Below are positions 22,197-33,699 of a stretch of 64,000 bases of DNA, piece after piece. Made by a program: the position numbers and the translations under genes. Source of the stretch: Ocypus olens (lineage: Eukaryota > Arthropoda > Insecta > Coleoptera > Staphylinidae); assembly GCA_910593695.2 (NCBI GenBank), contig OU343055.1, positions 14,865,150 to 14,929,149 on the forward strand, in the 5' to 3' direction. How positions within the stretch are numbered: position 1 is the first letter of the stretch; each line of letters opens with the position of its first letter. The notes beneath the pieces were generated by a model. The model did no database searches, had not been told where the DNA came from, and saw only the letters and a program-made list of their open reading frames with translations.

Positions 22197-22998
22197 TACC
22201 GAAGGAAAAAAAATTAAACACTTGAAATTCGTGAAATTTCGACCATATTCAAACCGCCATAACTCGACGTATTTTCAAATGATTTTGATGAATCTTTGAG
22301 TGCGAAAAACTTTGAAGTGTCTTCTTTAAAGTCATGCATGCGAACTTAAGCTTCTCTCTAGAATCCCTGTGAAAAAAAAGTATTTTCAGGAAACCATGTC
22401 CAACTTAGAGTTGGAGTTGGATTTTTTTTTTAGACTCTATCCACCATAAAGTCATTAAAATTTGATCAATTCCCTATGCAGGACTCAAAAAACGAAGTTC
22501 CTACGACGATTTGGCACCAAGTTATGCGTGTTTTTTTTTTGTTCGGGGGTTGGAGGGTTCGAAAAGGGATCATTCCAATCTGAGTTTACCCCCTTACAGT
22601 AGAGCCAAAATAGGATTTTTTCCCGAAATAATCATCAAATTTGGTTAACTGAGTTACGTGCGAAAAACCTCAAAATGCACTTTTTTTTCAAACACCCATA
22701 ACTTGGTATCAAATCGTCGTAGGAACTTCATTCTTTAAGTCCTGCATACGAATTAATCAAATTTTAATGCCTTTATGGTGGATCGAGTCAAAAAAACATT
22801 TCCAACTCCGTAGACATCGTCAAAGTTGGACATGGTTTCCAGAAAAAAAAACTTTTATTTTTCACAGGGGCGCTAGAGGGGGGCGGAATCGGTTACGCTT
22901 AAGTTCGCATGCATGACTTTAAAGAAGACTTTAATTTAACTTTTAATTAACTTTTGAATTTTACGATTTTCAAGTGTTTCATTTTTTTTCCAGCGTAA
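22197..22998. mobile_element. Foldback element family F1, copy A (802 bp)
   Basis: The two halves are inverted copies of about 375 bp around a short centre near 22590. Ends carry GGAAAAAAAATKAAACACTTG and are bordered by TA (22195-22196, 22999-23000). Paired landmarks include CTTTAAAGTCATGCATGCGA on the left against TCGCATGCATGACTTTAAAG on the right. Copy B is at 37443-38171. TA flanks and a CACTG-type end suggest a Tc1/mariner-mobilised element. No coding capacity. Confidence 0.8.
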
Positions 22999-22999
22999 T

Positions 23000-24290
23000 A
23001 GAATTTAAAAAAAATACCTGAAATTTAAACAAAAACCTTGAAACTACAGGTCAAAAAATAAAATAAAAACTTTAAACCAAAATACTCGAAAATATTAGCC
23101 AAAAAATCAATAATTTAGGTTAACACGTTCGCTGCCACTACAATTGAGATTGCACATACGCAAGTATAAAGCTGGAGGCACCAGCGCGTCGCGTCGGTGG
23201 TAGCAAACGTGTTAAAAAAAAAAATTAGACCAAAGATCGGAAACTTGTGCCTAAAAATAAAAAAATGCGTACAAAGAAATCGAAAATTTTGGCCAAAATA
23301 ATAAAAATATAAACCAAAAAATGGAAATTACAGGCCAAAGATAAATTAATATAGGCCAAAATCAAATTCAGACAATAAAGTCAAAAATTAAGTAATTGGT
23401 TAAAATAATTCCCTCGCAGGGTTGATAGTCCAGACAGACTAACGAAGTAAAATTACTGTTAAAGAATAAATTGGCCTGAATAAAGATGATAACATTAAAA
23501 TAAAAACCTTGTAGAAAATACAGGCCAAAAAATTAAAAATTCGGATCTAAATATAAAAAAGGAAGGTTGCAAAATCTAAAATACAGTTCTTTAAATTGAA
23601 GCTTGAAAATACTGGTCAAAAAATTGCGTATGAAAATAGATAACTCAGGTTACAAAATCTGAAATATAGGCTAAGAAAATCAAAAAGTTCGGACCAAAAA
23701 TTGAAAACTTAGGCCTAAAATTTGGAAATTGAAAATACATGCCAATGATCTAAAATATAGGCCAAAATAAAAAAAACTGGGCATAAAAAAATAAGTAGCC
23801 GGTTAAAATCTGACATTAACTTAAATATAAATAAATGTCAAATTTAATAATATAAAAAATAAGTAGGTGGTTAAAATCTGACATTTACTTAAATATAAAT
23901 AAATGTCAAATTTTAACTTGAACGCCTAAATTAAAATCAAAAATATATAATTAAATAAATAATCTGAAATTATGTAGAAAATACAGGCAAAAAAATAAAA
24001 ATTCGGGTCTGAATATAAAAAATGTAGGTTGCAAAATCGGAAATTCAGTTCTTTAAATAAAAACTCGAAAGTACCAGCCAAAAACTAAACAAAAAATCGC
24101 GAATAAAAATCAATCATTCAGGTTACAAAATCTAAAACATGGGCAAAAAACAAAAATTTAGACCAAAAATCGAAAATTCGGGCTTAAAAATTATAAATGC
24201 AGCCCAAAAAATCGAAAATTACAACAAATAAATAAAACATTTAGGCCAAAATAAAGAATATCCGATTCGATGATAAATAGTAAATAAATA
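23000..24290 (-). repeat. Minisatellite (GGCCAAAAAATCGAAAATT-like), minus orientation
   Basis: This is the same short-period family as 15080-16740, reversed: many variants of AAAAATCGAAAATTTAGGCC. A 65-bp direct repeat containing TTAAAATCTGACATTWACTT lies at about 23800-23920. A 96-bp piggyBac-type mini element interrupts at 23120-23215. Confidence 0.7.
23120..23215. mobile_element. 96-bp piggyBac-type mini-MITE
   Basis: TTAA bounds both sides. The left end TTAACACGTTCGCTGCCAC and the reverse complement of the right end, TTAACACGTTTGCTACCAC, differ at 2 of 19 positions. The GC-rich centre (GCGCGTCGCGTCGG) stands out from the minisatellite around it. TTAA duplication is the piggyBac signature. 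Confidence 0.75.
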
Positions 24291-24510
24291 AAATAACTTA
24301 ATTTAACGAATCTTAGTAGTAACTAGATCCGTGATGAGCTCATTTTTGGTGACACGCATCTTCAAAGATAAAAAATTTCGTAATTCAAATATTTGTCTTT
24401 CATAACGGTCAGAGTTGGTTATTAATAATAATATTATTACTTACGTTTATGGTAATTAATAATTAACAAAATTATAATTAATTAATACAAAAATTACAAA
24501 TATTTCTATT

Positions 24511-25322
24511 TTTTTACTTTCTCCGTTACGAAGTACGAGAAAGTATAGTGATCATGATTTTTTTTTCAATTTTTTTTTTTACGGAATCATCTGTTTTGGG
24601 GTCCCTATATGCCATTTCAACAATTTCTGGAAAAAAAAATTGTGTGTGTGTGTCTGTGTGTGTGTGCGTGTGTGCCTGTGTGTGTGTCTGTCTGTGTCCG
24701 CTGTATCTCAAAAACTAATAGAGAAATTGATATGAAACTTTGAACATACGTCTTATTTGATAATCTGAAGAATTGAAAAGCTTTTGGTAAAATTTCGTAC
24801 ACCGGAAGTGGGTGTTTACCTTAACTGTTTATTGTTTTTTGCCAATATTTTCTTAAATATGAAAAATATCACAAAAACATTTAAACAAACATTAAAGACA
24901 ACAAAGAAATGAACATCTTTTGCTTGAAAATATTTTTCATAAAATCATTGCTATTCGAGAAAAAAAATTATAATTTTTTTTTAAATTTTTGGTTTATAAT
25001 TATGAAACGATAATAGTTACAGCAAATTTATTTGAATAATAATTGTAGAGAATGCCAAAATGAACAACTTCTAAAGAATAAGTTTTTTTTTTTAAATCTC
25101 GTTAGTTTTTGAGTAAACCGAGTTTTTGAATTTGAAGTATAAGTTTTCCATCTTTCATAATTTTCACGTTTTATACGTCAGTTTCATCCGAGTTTACGCA
25201 ACGCTCGATGAACATTTAAAATATGATTTCAATTGAAAATAAACCATGAAAACGTAAATATAAATGGTTATGATACCATCAAGTCGGAGAAAGTAACATG
25301 ATGGCCACATCACCATTTTTTA
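24511..25322 (+). repeat. ACTTTCTCCG repeat family, full-length copy
   Basis: It begins TTTACTTTCTCCGTTACGAA and ends AGTCGGAGAAAGTAACATGA plus about 30 bp, so the tips are partly inverted. A GT/TCTG microsatellite at 24640-24700 is built in. The phrase TATCTCAAAAACTAATAGA follows it. An inverted near-full copy is at 40893-41653, with partial copies at 11595 and 47311. Open frames inside are antisense to the microsatellite and not genes. Confidence 0.75.
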
Positions 25323-25599
25323 GTCTTTACTTTTGTGATGTGTGACACGCCACGAAAATTATGTTTCGATTTTTCAAAATTTTGACACGCCGAGCTCAAA
25401 AGGTTGGCCATCAATGAACTAGATTAATAAATGCATAAATGCTGGCGCTGATAAAAAATTTTGAATTCTTCCAAATTTTCAGATCCTACCAGAATATACA
25501 GGCCAATTTCTGCTTGTTCTTTTTCTGAAACTTGAAATCAGAATGTAGACTTTTTTGGGATGATCTAGAAATGTTAAAAGTAATTAAATTATTACATTT

Positions 25600-25715
25600 A
25601 GGATATTTATTGCTTTTTATTTATTTATTTATTTAAAATATATACGGGAAACCCCGTTTTACAAAGAAAATACAATTTGTATGTGTGAAACAAAAATACA
25701 AAATTCAACCGCCAA
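25600..25715 (-). mobile_element. LINE-type 3' end with (AAAT)n tail, minus strand
   Basis: TTTATTTATTTATTTATTTA at 25616-25635 is followed by sequence reading on the minus strand GGGGTTTCCCGTATATATTT. This fits a 3' UTR, AATAAA and tail. No coding part. Confidence 0.45.
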
Positions 25716-25726
25716 CTTATTTATTT

Positions 25727-25868
25727 AACTTATTCGTTATTTATCAGAATACAGGTGACAATGAGTGAAACCAAACTTTTAGGATCGATTTTGACCTGAA
25801 ATATCAATCGTGAACGTTTGTTGGTTTAACTCTTGTCACCCTGTATACTGATAAATAACGAATAAGTT
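25727..25868. repeat. Hairpin around a TACAGGTGACAA element
   Basis: The arms (about 25727-25776 and 25817-25868) begin with AACTTATTCGTTATTTATCAG on both strands and continue into TACAGGTGACAA / TTGTCACCCTGTA. The pairing runs through both the putative element ends and their flanks. Confidence 0.75.
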
Positions 25869-26419
25869 AAAAAAACAATAAAAATCTCTAAAACTGAAGT
25901 TATTTGCAACAACTAAATGAATTTTAACATTCCTCGATCATTCCGAGAAAATCTACATTTTGGTTTAGAATAAAATAATATTTCCGAATTTACACTAAAT
26001 GAAAATTTAAATGTATATACAAATACAATTATTACAACAAGCGAACAATTAATATTATACATTAATTTGAAAACTTCCGCTAATCTGTAACTTATGTGTT
26101 GCACTGAACTTGTTGTGCATATTTAAAGACCACGTAAATGGCTTTCAATTATGTTCCAAGTTTTATAAACATATTACACGCTCAACTTATGGCCCAAGAA
26201 TGCTATATTTTGAATATTGTTGCCCGTTAGTTTTGAAAAGTTTACAAAGCTCGGAAGTTTGTAACAACTGGATACAACTTTTTATGATCGATTTGTTTTT
26301 AGAAGTTTCATTCCAAGGTCACTGTCACTTCATAATTGTTAGTATTGGAGCATTTTTCGCTTAAGTTATTTTTGTATACATTCGTAAAAAAATACGTTAT
26401 TTAAAAAAAAAAATTTTTT

Positions 26420-27190
26420 TTTATTCCAGTTTAAAATTAACATCACTTGGTTGTAAATGAATGAAATAATTTAGGAAAAAAAAACTTGTAATCAAACATG
26501 AAATAAAACTACTGGGATTAAATGATCGTTCCCCATTAGCGTCAAAGTAGAGACCGGTTTCGGATAAGGGGAATACTGGGCGCTGGAGACGGAAAATACT
26601 TGGTATTTTTAAAATGAATTTTTTTTCCAGATACATGTTTTAATTTAACATTATTTTGTTGTAAATTTTGGAAAAAAAAACTCGTAATCAAATATGAAGT
26701 AATCAAGTATGATTAAATGATCGTTCGCCATTAGCGTCAAACTGCAGACCGGTTTCGGATAAGTTTAATACTGGGCGCTGGAGACGGAAAATACTTGTTA
26801 ATTTTACGAATGAGATAATTTATTTCCAGATACGTGTTTTAATTTAACATTACTTGGTTGTAAATTAATTAAATAAATTTAGGAAAAACTCATAATCAAA
26901 TTTGAAATAAACTAAGTAGGATTTAATTATCGTTCCCCTATTAACGACAAATTGCAGACCGATTTCGGATGTGTTATACTGGGCGCCGGAGACGGAAAAT
27001 ACTTGTTATATTAAAAATGTTTTTTTTTTCTTTTAGAAACGTGTTTTAATGTAACATCATTTGGTTTCAAATGCCTTAAATAATTTAGGAAAAGAACTCA
27101 TTTTTATCAAATATGAAATAAAACAACTGGGATTAACCCTATTAGCGACAAATTACAGACCGGTTTCGGGTAGCAGTACTGGGCGCTGGA
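26420..27190. repeat. ~200-bp satellite, four units, with conserved boxes
   Basis: CAGACCGGTTTCGGAT recurs near 26550, 26745, 26955 and 27156, each followed after a short variable gap by ACTGGGCGCTGGAGACGGA. The two boxes are far better conserved than the AT-rich remainder. Minus-strand reading of the first box is ATCCGAAACCGGTCTG. Confidence 0.85.
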
Positions 27191-27234
27191 GATGTGATGG
27201 TGGTTAAACGCTTAATCAACCTACATGTTAGATT

Positions 27235-27350
27235 TATAAAGGACCCCCCACAAATCAAATGGAAATTGGCTTTCGGTGAAATTGACCAAATTTTGGATAT
27301 GTTGTTCCTTTCGGTGTCCAGATCAAAAGTCTCCACGGGCACAAAGCTCG
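27235..27350 (+). repeat. Left arm of an outer inverted repeat
   Basis: CAAATCAAATGGAAATTGGC and the following ~90 bp match the reverse complement of about 28058-28150. The arms enclose a foldback element. Both arms are open over their length (QIKWKLAFGEIDQI in translation), but no protein family is recognised. Confidence 0.7.
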
Positions 27351-27369
27351 AAAATCTCCCCTGCGTCGG

Positions 27370-27996
27370 GGGGTGACTTTAAAATCTTAAATAGGAACCC
27401 CTATTTTTTATTGCAGATTTGGATTCTATACTAAAAAATATTAGGTTTTTATTTTATTTCGATGAGCGACAGAAACATTTATTGAATTATATTTAATTCT
27501 TGCATCAAATGATAAATTACTACATTTTTTACGTAGTCATCTCTTAAATAAGGCGTTGATTAAAGTCATTCGTAATTTTATGTCAGAAATAAGCAAAAAA
27601 AAATAATAATAATTCTTTGTAAAAAAAAAATCGTAGAAACGAATAAAAATCAATTTGATTATCAAATTCCATTCTATTCTTTTCTATTGTACTAATGTAT
27701 GAATGTTTGTTGTTTGTAACGACAAACAGGATTTTTTTTATTTAATCTCGATTTGCTAATCGAAAAAATGTTTCGAATAAAAACCTAATATGTTTCAGAG
27801 TAGAAGCCAAATCTGCAATAAAAAAGGGGTACCTATTTAAGATTTCAAAGTTACCCTCCATCCCGCCCTAGGGGGGAGGGGTGATGGTTTAAATTTCACA
27901 CCACATGATAGAGCTAAAAAAAATTTAGACGTATTTTTTTATGTCAATACGATTTGTATTTTGCGAGATATTTGGGGTGTACGGGTGGTACCCGTG
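27370..27996. mobile_element. Foldback element family F2, copy A (left-truncated)
   Basis: The two halves are inverted around about 27660. CTTAAATAGGAACCCCTATT on the left pairs with the region near 27825 (ATAAAAAAGGGGTACCTATT), and AAATCTGCAATAAAA occurs in both orientations. The right end runs into ATTTGGGGTGTACGGGTGGT. It matches the complete copy at 46435-47213 but lacks the outer left end. Confidence 0.75.
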
Positions 27997-28057
27997 GTAT
28001 TTGGGTACCTTCGGAGCTGGGTACTGCTTGCAGGAAAGATTTTACAGCTTTGTTGGA

Positions 28058-28150
28058 CACTTTTGATCTGGACACCGAAAGGAACAACATATCAAAAATT
28101 TGGTCAATTTCACCGAAAGCCAATTTCCATTTGATTTGTGAGGGGTCCTT
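28058..28150 (-). repeat. Right arm of the outer inverted repeat
   Basis: Near-identical reverse complement of the 27235-27330 segment, including TTTCGGTGTCCAGATCAAAA on the minus strand. The identity stops where the two arms run into different sequence towards the foldback element. Confidence 0.7.
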
Positions 28151-28409
28151 AGTGGTTAAAACCGATGTTCTTATCAAGTTTAGGTTAACGCAGGAAAGGA
28201 AATTACTTGATATTATTGTTCAAAATTTTATTTTCTGAAGATGTTTCGGTCGTTCTGGATAATGTAATAACCGAAAAGAAAATATTGAACAGCAATAATA
28301 GAAAGTACAGTATGTTTTTTTTGCATTAAGTAGTATTTAGTTTCAAAAAGCTATCTCATTGTGTTTATTTTATTTTATAGAAAATGTAACAGTTTTTTTT
28401 TAAATCGTA

Positions 28410-28680
28410 AGTTAAAATAAATTCTTCTCACAAACACGAGAGAAAGTTGATTTCTCAGCTGTCGATATCGTGAGAGAAATAACATGTATCTCTCTAGAGA
28501 AGTAAACATTTATCTCCCTTATTTTAACTGTCACAGCTTTCGCCCTCGAGATACAAATTTGCGCCTCCGGAAAAATGACACATTTCTCACCCTTGATATA
28601 TAATCTACTGTTGATGTCCTCAGGAAGAGCGCAGTAACTACAAAACAACGAATCTGAGTATAACTGCTTTATTCCCATGT
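28410..28680. other. Unassigned segment with an 88-residue minus-strand frame
   Basis: The frame on the minus strand is open from 28678 to 28412 but carries no motif. The nucleotide sequence repeats AGAGAAAT-like text on both strands. I do not call a gene. Confidence 0.25.
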
Positions 28681-28838
28681 AGTAAAGCTAAAAGTCGAAA
28701 AAGTAGTAAATGTTTTTGACTTATAATTTGGACGGGATATTTTTATATTGTTTTTTCAACTGTACACTGATAAAGGAAACTTAGAAGAATCCAATGATAA
28801 CCATATCTCAATTTTCAATTTTTTGCAGTTTTATTATA

Positions 28839-29222
28839 CAGGGTGTCAATTTGAAAACTTTCAATGCGAATATCTCTGAAAATAAAGGAGTTAGAAAAGC
28901 GCAATTTGGTACAAATGTTATACAGGTAGAGGGAAGTAGAACCACTATATTTTGGTTATAGGGTGAGTGACCCCTTGGGCCCCATTCACCCTAACCAAAA
29001 GATTTTAAATGGCTAATACTACTCAAAAAAACGTTTAATTTAAGGAATCACAAAAGGGGTGATGCCATTTAAAATTTTGAGGTTAAGGGGTCACTCTCCC
29101 CATAACCAAAATATGGTGGTTCTAGTTCCCCCTACCTGTATAACATCTATACCAAATTGCATTTTTGTAACTCCTCTATTTTCACCGATATTCGCATTGA
29201 AAGTTTTCAAATTGACACCCTG
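28839..29222. mobile_element. 384-bp mariner-type foldback MITE
   Basis: TA at 28837-28838 and 29223-29224 flanks CAGGGTGTCAATTTGAAAAC at both ends in inverted orientation. Pairing continues through TTTCAATGCGAATATC and, more loosely, GGTGGTTCTAGTTCCCCC, giving arms of about 150 bp. There is no coding sequence. Confidence 0.85.
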
Positions 29223-29764
29223 TATGTATACTAAACGCATAAGCCCCAAAATCACGTTTTTTTATAATATTTTCAAAACGCTTATAGATGGCGATTTGAA
29301 TATTTCATGAAAAATCACAAATAATTCAAGAAATATACCATTAAAATCTTAACCCCTTTAAAAAGGGTTGTCAACCCCTAAAAACCGATAAATTTTAAAC
29401 CGCGATTTTCCAACTCACCCCTAGACTCTGAGGTGAATTTTTGAAAATTGATTTTTCGCGATGCAGAGGTTCGTGCCAAACCTATCTCCTCCCAGGATTT
29501 TTGAATTGGAGGATTCAAACATAGCTCAAAAAATCCCCAATGCATCGGGACACAACGTTTGCTGTCGCACGTTCCCGTAAAAATTCCGTTGCAACCCCTC
29601 AAGCGTTTTTCTAAAAAATCACATTTCGGCCGCTTCCGGAAAAAGGGCGCGCTTCCCCTTACGGTCACGACTCCGAATTTTATAGAGTTTTGTAGAACTA
29701 ACTCTCCTCTACATTTTATGTCTATTACGAATTTTTGATATTCCCAACCCCCGAGGAGTTATTC

Positions 29765-29985
29765 ATAAATAAAACCACAAGAGGTTTATTTTTTCCGGAA
29801 AAACTTCGAAATTTTTCACGATAACTTTGTTGTTTATTAATTTCACGAGAGCAAAATCACGTCTTAAATCGCGAGACCGCAGGTCGAGCGATTTGGTGAT
29901 TTTGCTCGAGTTAAATTTTAGAAAACAACAAAGTTTGAGTGAAAAATTTTGAAGTTTTTCCTGGATAAAAATAAAACTTGAGTGG
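29765..29985. repeat. Imperfect hairpin with ~85-bp arms
   Basis: The arms share CCGGAAAAACTTCGAAATTT / AAATTTTGAAGTTTTTCC and CACGAGAGCAAAATCAC / GTGATTTTGCTCGAG. The centre is ATCGCGAGACCGCAGGTCGA. A short related phrase, TTTTCCGGAAAAACTTCG, recurs at 30585. Confidence 0.7.
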
Positions 29986-31829
29986 TTTTTGGCATGATTA
30001 TTTCATGAAAAGCAATTTCCTTACACATTTCTTACAAATAAATAGGACATATTTCTTAAACGGTTTTATTAATTGGTTTTATTAGTATTTCAAAAATTTA
30101 ATAGATGGAACAGTTTCCAATGTTAAACACTATTTGTTCATCAATCATTTTTGAAGATTATGTGTTTTTGAAGTTTTTTTAGGTACGGTACCTGCTATTA
30201 TATCGTCGATTTCACTATTCCTTTTTGTATCGAAACCCGAAATCTTGAATTACCTTAATTAATTTCACTGATCCAGAAGATAATAAATTGAAAAGTTGGT
30301 GGGATAATTTGACGTTTATATGTTTGTATTACTAGTTTGCGTTACCAACGAGACACAGGAAAAACTTTTACTGTGCCTGTTCGGACTTGCCCAATCTGTC
30401 AGAAAATTGTCTCATTTGGCAGTCGATCAGAGAGAATTTCCGCCGTTGGGATCGAAGCATAATTTCCACGTTAATGATAGTGCAATTATTATCACTGTAT
30501 TATATTACTATATGCTTTCAGTTATCAAACATTTTTAATACCAGAAAGGTGACAAAGTCTAACTCTGACTAGCATGGTGAAGTTTTTCCGGAAAAACTTC
30601 GTGGTACGATGCGGTTTTTCCGTTTATTAAAACAAGTCACCTGGTACAATTTGGGGGTTCTGATTGGTTCTAAATGATTTGAATGAAATAATCAAAGAAA
30701 ACCACCCCTGATTTCAATAAAAAAATTCTACAGCGGTCGTTTTTTATCTCACGCGAGAAATTTAAACGGCATGCCATTCGGAATTGCATTTTGCGTCGAA
30801 AAGGTAAGATCTATATTTTTCGTGGGGCGCACCATTTACGATCTACGACCGATTTTTGATTGTTTTTCTGGAACTTTTAGAAGAATTTTGCGATTGTTTT
30901 TTCGAAAATTAAAAATCTGACGACGATATATCAGTCACCGATTTAATCCGTATCAAAGATCCCCATAAAGTTTTTCGATCCGATTTGTGGTTTTTGAGAT
31001 ATCACGTTGTATACGGAAGGGGGAAGCGAAATTTGGCAGCGGACCACAATTTTTTTTTCTTCAATCGGAAATTTGATTACACCACCGGAAAGCCCTTCTC
31101 ACGCCCAACAGAAAATCATTTCTCGATCCGACTCCTCCTTCTAATTTTAAAAATTAAATAAACTTTTATTTATTTTGCCGGTAAATATTTTTGATCGTTT
31201 TAAAATAAATTTTTCGATTCCTTTTGAAATCACGAATCCAACGACGGATTATCATTACGATATTGTGTGTACGTAAGAAAATCTTTGAATTTTTAAAATC
31301 GCCGGGTTATTAACCGAGATATGGATATTTGAATTATTGTCGTTTTTGAACCCTAAAAATCAATTTCGAGAAAAAATAATTTCCGGGAGGGTTTGAACAG
31401 TGAAACTTTGGGAAATCATTAAGCGTTCCATTTGAAGCAGACCACCAAAGTTTGGTAACATTTCGGCCACCCCGTCAGCCCCACCAGCCGCAACGGGGTG
31501 CCAAAGACCAAAACAACCCCTATCAGTAGCTTCCTAAATTTTGTTTGTATGTCGGTTTGTAATATGTATACGCTTCTCAGACGCTCACCAAATAATTTTT
31601 AGAGGCCCAAAGTTAATGAAAAAAAAAGCTTCTTCCCGTTAACGTCCGAGTGCTTTCCAAACAGCAAATTAAGAAATGCATTGATAGTGCATTGTCATAT
31701 TTGACAGATGTCAGATTCAGAAACTGGGGTTACCACCAGATTACATTTCCGAAGTTCCTCGACGCGTGTGGTTTGTGAAAGTTTATTTTTATTTTTCCTT
31801 AAATTCGTTCGTCACCTGTTACCTTCTTC

Positions 31830-32140
31830 AATTTTATTAGGCTGCGCACAGTTTAATTGCTTAATCTTAATAGGCTACGCATTAACGACGCAGCGCAGCG
31901 GAGCCGTCGTTCGTCACCGGTTTCTTTGCTCAATTTTAATGGACTACGCACAGACGACGGCGCAGCGTAGCGGAGCCGTCGTTCGTCACTAGTTACTTTG
32001 GTCAATTTTAAAGGGATACGCAAAGGCGACGGCGCAGCGGAGCCTTCGTTCGTCACCGATAACTTTGCTCAAATTTATTAGGCCACGCACGGACGACGGC
32101 GCGGCGCAGCGGAGCCGTCGTTCGTCACCAGTTAATTTTC
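31830..32140. repeat. GC-rich ~70-bp minisatellite, four units
   Basis: GCAGCGGAGCCGTCGTTCGT recurs at about 31895, 31966, 32034 and 32106, after a CTACGCACAGACGACGGC-like phrase and before CACCGGTTTCTTTGCTCAA-like text. In each unit GACGACGGC can pair with GCCGTCGTT, so the units are self-complementary. Frames read through the array on both strands are by-products. Confidence 0.85.
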
Positions 32141-32429
32141 TTAATTTTATATATCACTATTTCACATAAAGAACACAATTTCACATACAGCAACTTAGTT
32201 GCTTTGTTCCTAAATATGGCATGTTATCCTCATGCTGAATTTTCTTCAATTTTTTTACCCAATTTCAGCTGTACGTAACTTAACAACGTGCTAGAAAGTA
32301 TTAGGTGGCACTTCTAAAATTATTCCATGATTTTGGTCGAAGAGAAAAATGCAGTACATGATCCTGATTTTGTTTCTGATGTTTATTAAATTATGAACGA
32401 CAAAACGGGCGGAAATACCAAATAGAATA

Positions 32430-33324
32430 TTCTGTAACAAGGTTAGAATGGAAATTCGATGCGAGTGGAATATTTCGAGCGCGAGCCGTGAGGCGAGCGC
32501 GAGGAACCACGAGCATCTGAATTTCCATTCTTACCGAGTATCAGACTATACTTTCTCCTCGACCAGATAAAATAGACTAATAAAATAATGAACACAAAGA
32601 ACTTACGTTTTATCACGTTTGTGGTTATGTTTATAGTATTTTGACAATTGTGATATCCAAGGCTAATTGTTTTATTCGAAACGATGTGAGAATATTAATT
32701 CTATCCCTTGTTATGGAATGAATTACATGCAAAACGCATAAGCGCATAGTGTTTTGTTCCATAACAAGAGTGAGAATGTGTACATTCTATAATCAAAATT
32801 GATTTCAGAATGCTTAAATTCTATGGTGGTCGTGGAGAAAATTCATTACTAAACCAATTACGTTTTCTTCTTAAACTACTACCTGGTAGAACCATTTAAT
32901 TATAAATACTTTTCTCCACGACCACTGTAGAATTTAAGCATTCTGCAATCAATTTTGATCATAGAACGTTCACATTCTCACTCTTGTTATGGAACAAAAC
33001 ACTATACGCTTATGCGTTTTGCATGTAATTCATTCCATAACAAGGGATAGAATGAATATTCTCACACCGTTCCGAATAAAACAATTAGCCTTGGATATCA
33101 CAATTGTCAAAATACTATAAACATAACCACAAACGTAATATTAAAACGTAAGTTCCTTGTGTTCATTACTTTATTAGTCTATTTTATCTGGTCGAGGAGA
33201 AAGTATAGTCTGCTACTCGGTAAGAATGGAAATTCTGATGCTCGTGGTTCCTCGCGCTCGCCTCGCGGCTCGCGCTCGAAATATTCCACTCGCATCGAAT
33301 TTCCATTCTAACCTTGTTACAGAA
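32430..33324. mobile_element. 895-bp near-perfect palindromic element
   Basis: Arms of roughly 410 bp pair almost base for base from TTCTGTAACAAGGTTAGAAT at both ends to GGTGGTCGTGGAGAAAA near the centre. That leaves about 75 bp unpaired around 32840-32915. TA stands next to both ends (32428-32429, 33325-33326). Each arm carries CGAGCGCGAGCCGTGAGGCG. No ORF of note. Foldback transposons have this form. Confidence 0.85.
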
Positions 33325-33699
33325 TATACTATTCCTCGTGTGTATTCTAAAACAGAAGCTGCACCACCACCAAGCAATTCTTGTTACTGTTTATATTTTT
33401 GGGATTCGTAGTCATGAAAATTTGAATGCTGTATTATGATGTTATTTGAGTAGAAAGTTTTCTTATTCTAGTCTGTGGGTTTTCAGTAATTTTGATAGAT
33501 ATTTTTAGAACGTATTGAAATGGATGAAAACTTTGTTCATGAGGATGTTACTACGTAGTAATCCATAAGAAAACTAAACTACAGAAATTCCAGTGAATAC
33601 ACAGCAAATGTTTTATTTAATCCGTTTAATAATTTACTTTCCACATTTTCCCAAAAGGTGAAGAGTAGCAGCAGAAAACTAAGTCTAGGCTGAAATCTT

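Noticed and set aside
26552..27170. Complete hammerhead ribozymes in the 200-bp satellite
   Set aside because: The GAAACCGGTC half is present on the minus strand, but no CTGATGA box with a matching helix I was found in the units.
31830..32140. CRISPR-like array appearance (GC repeats with AT spacers)
   Set aside because: The spacers are themselves related to each other, the unit number is four, and the genome is eukaryotic, so it is a minisatellite.
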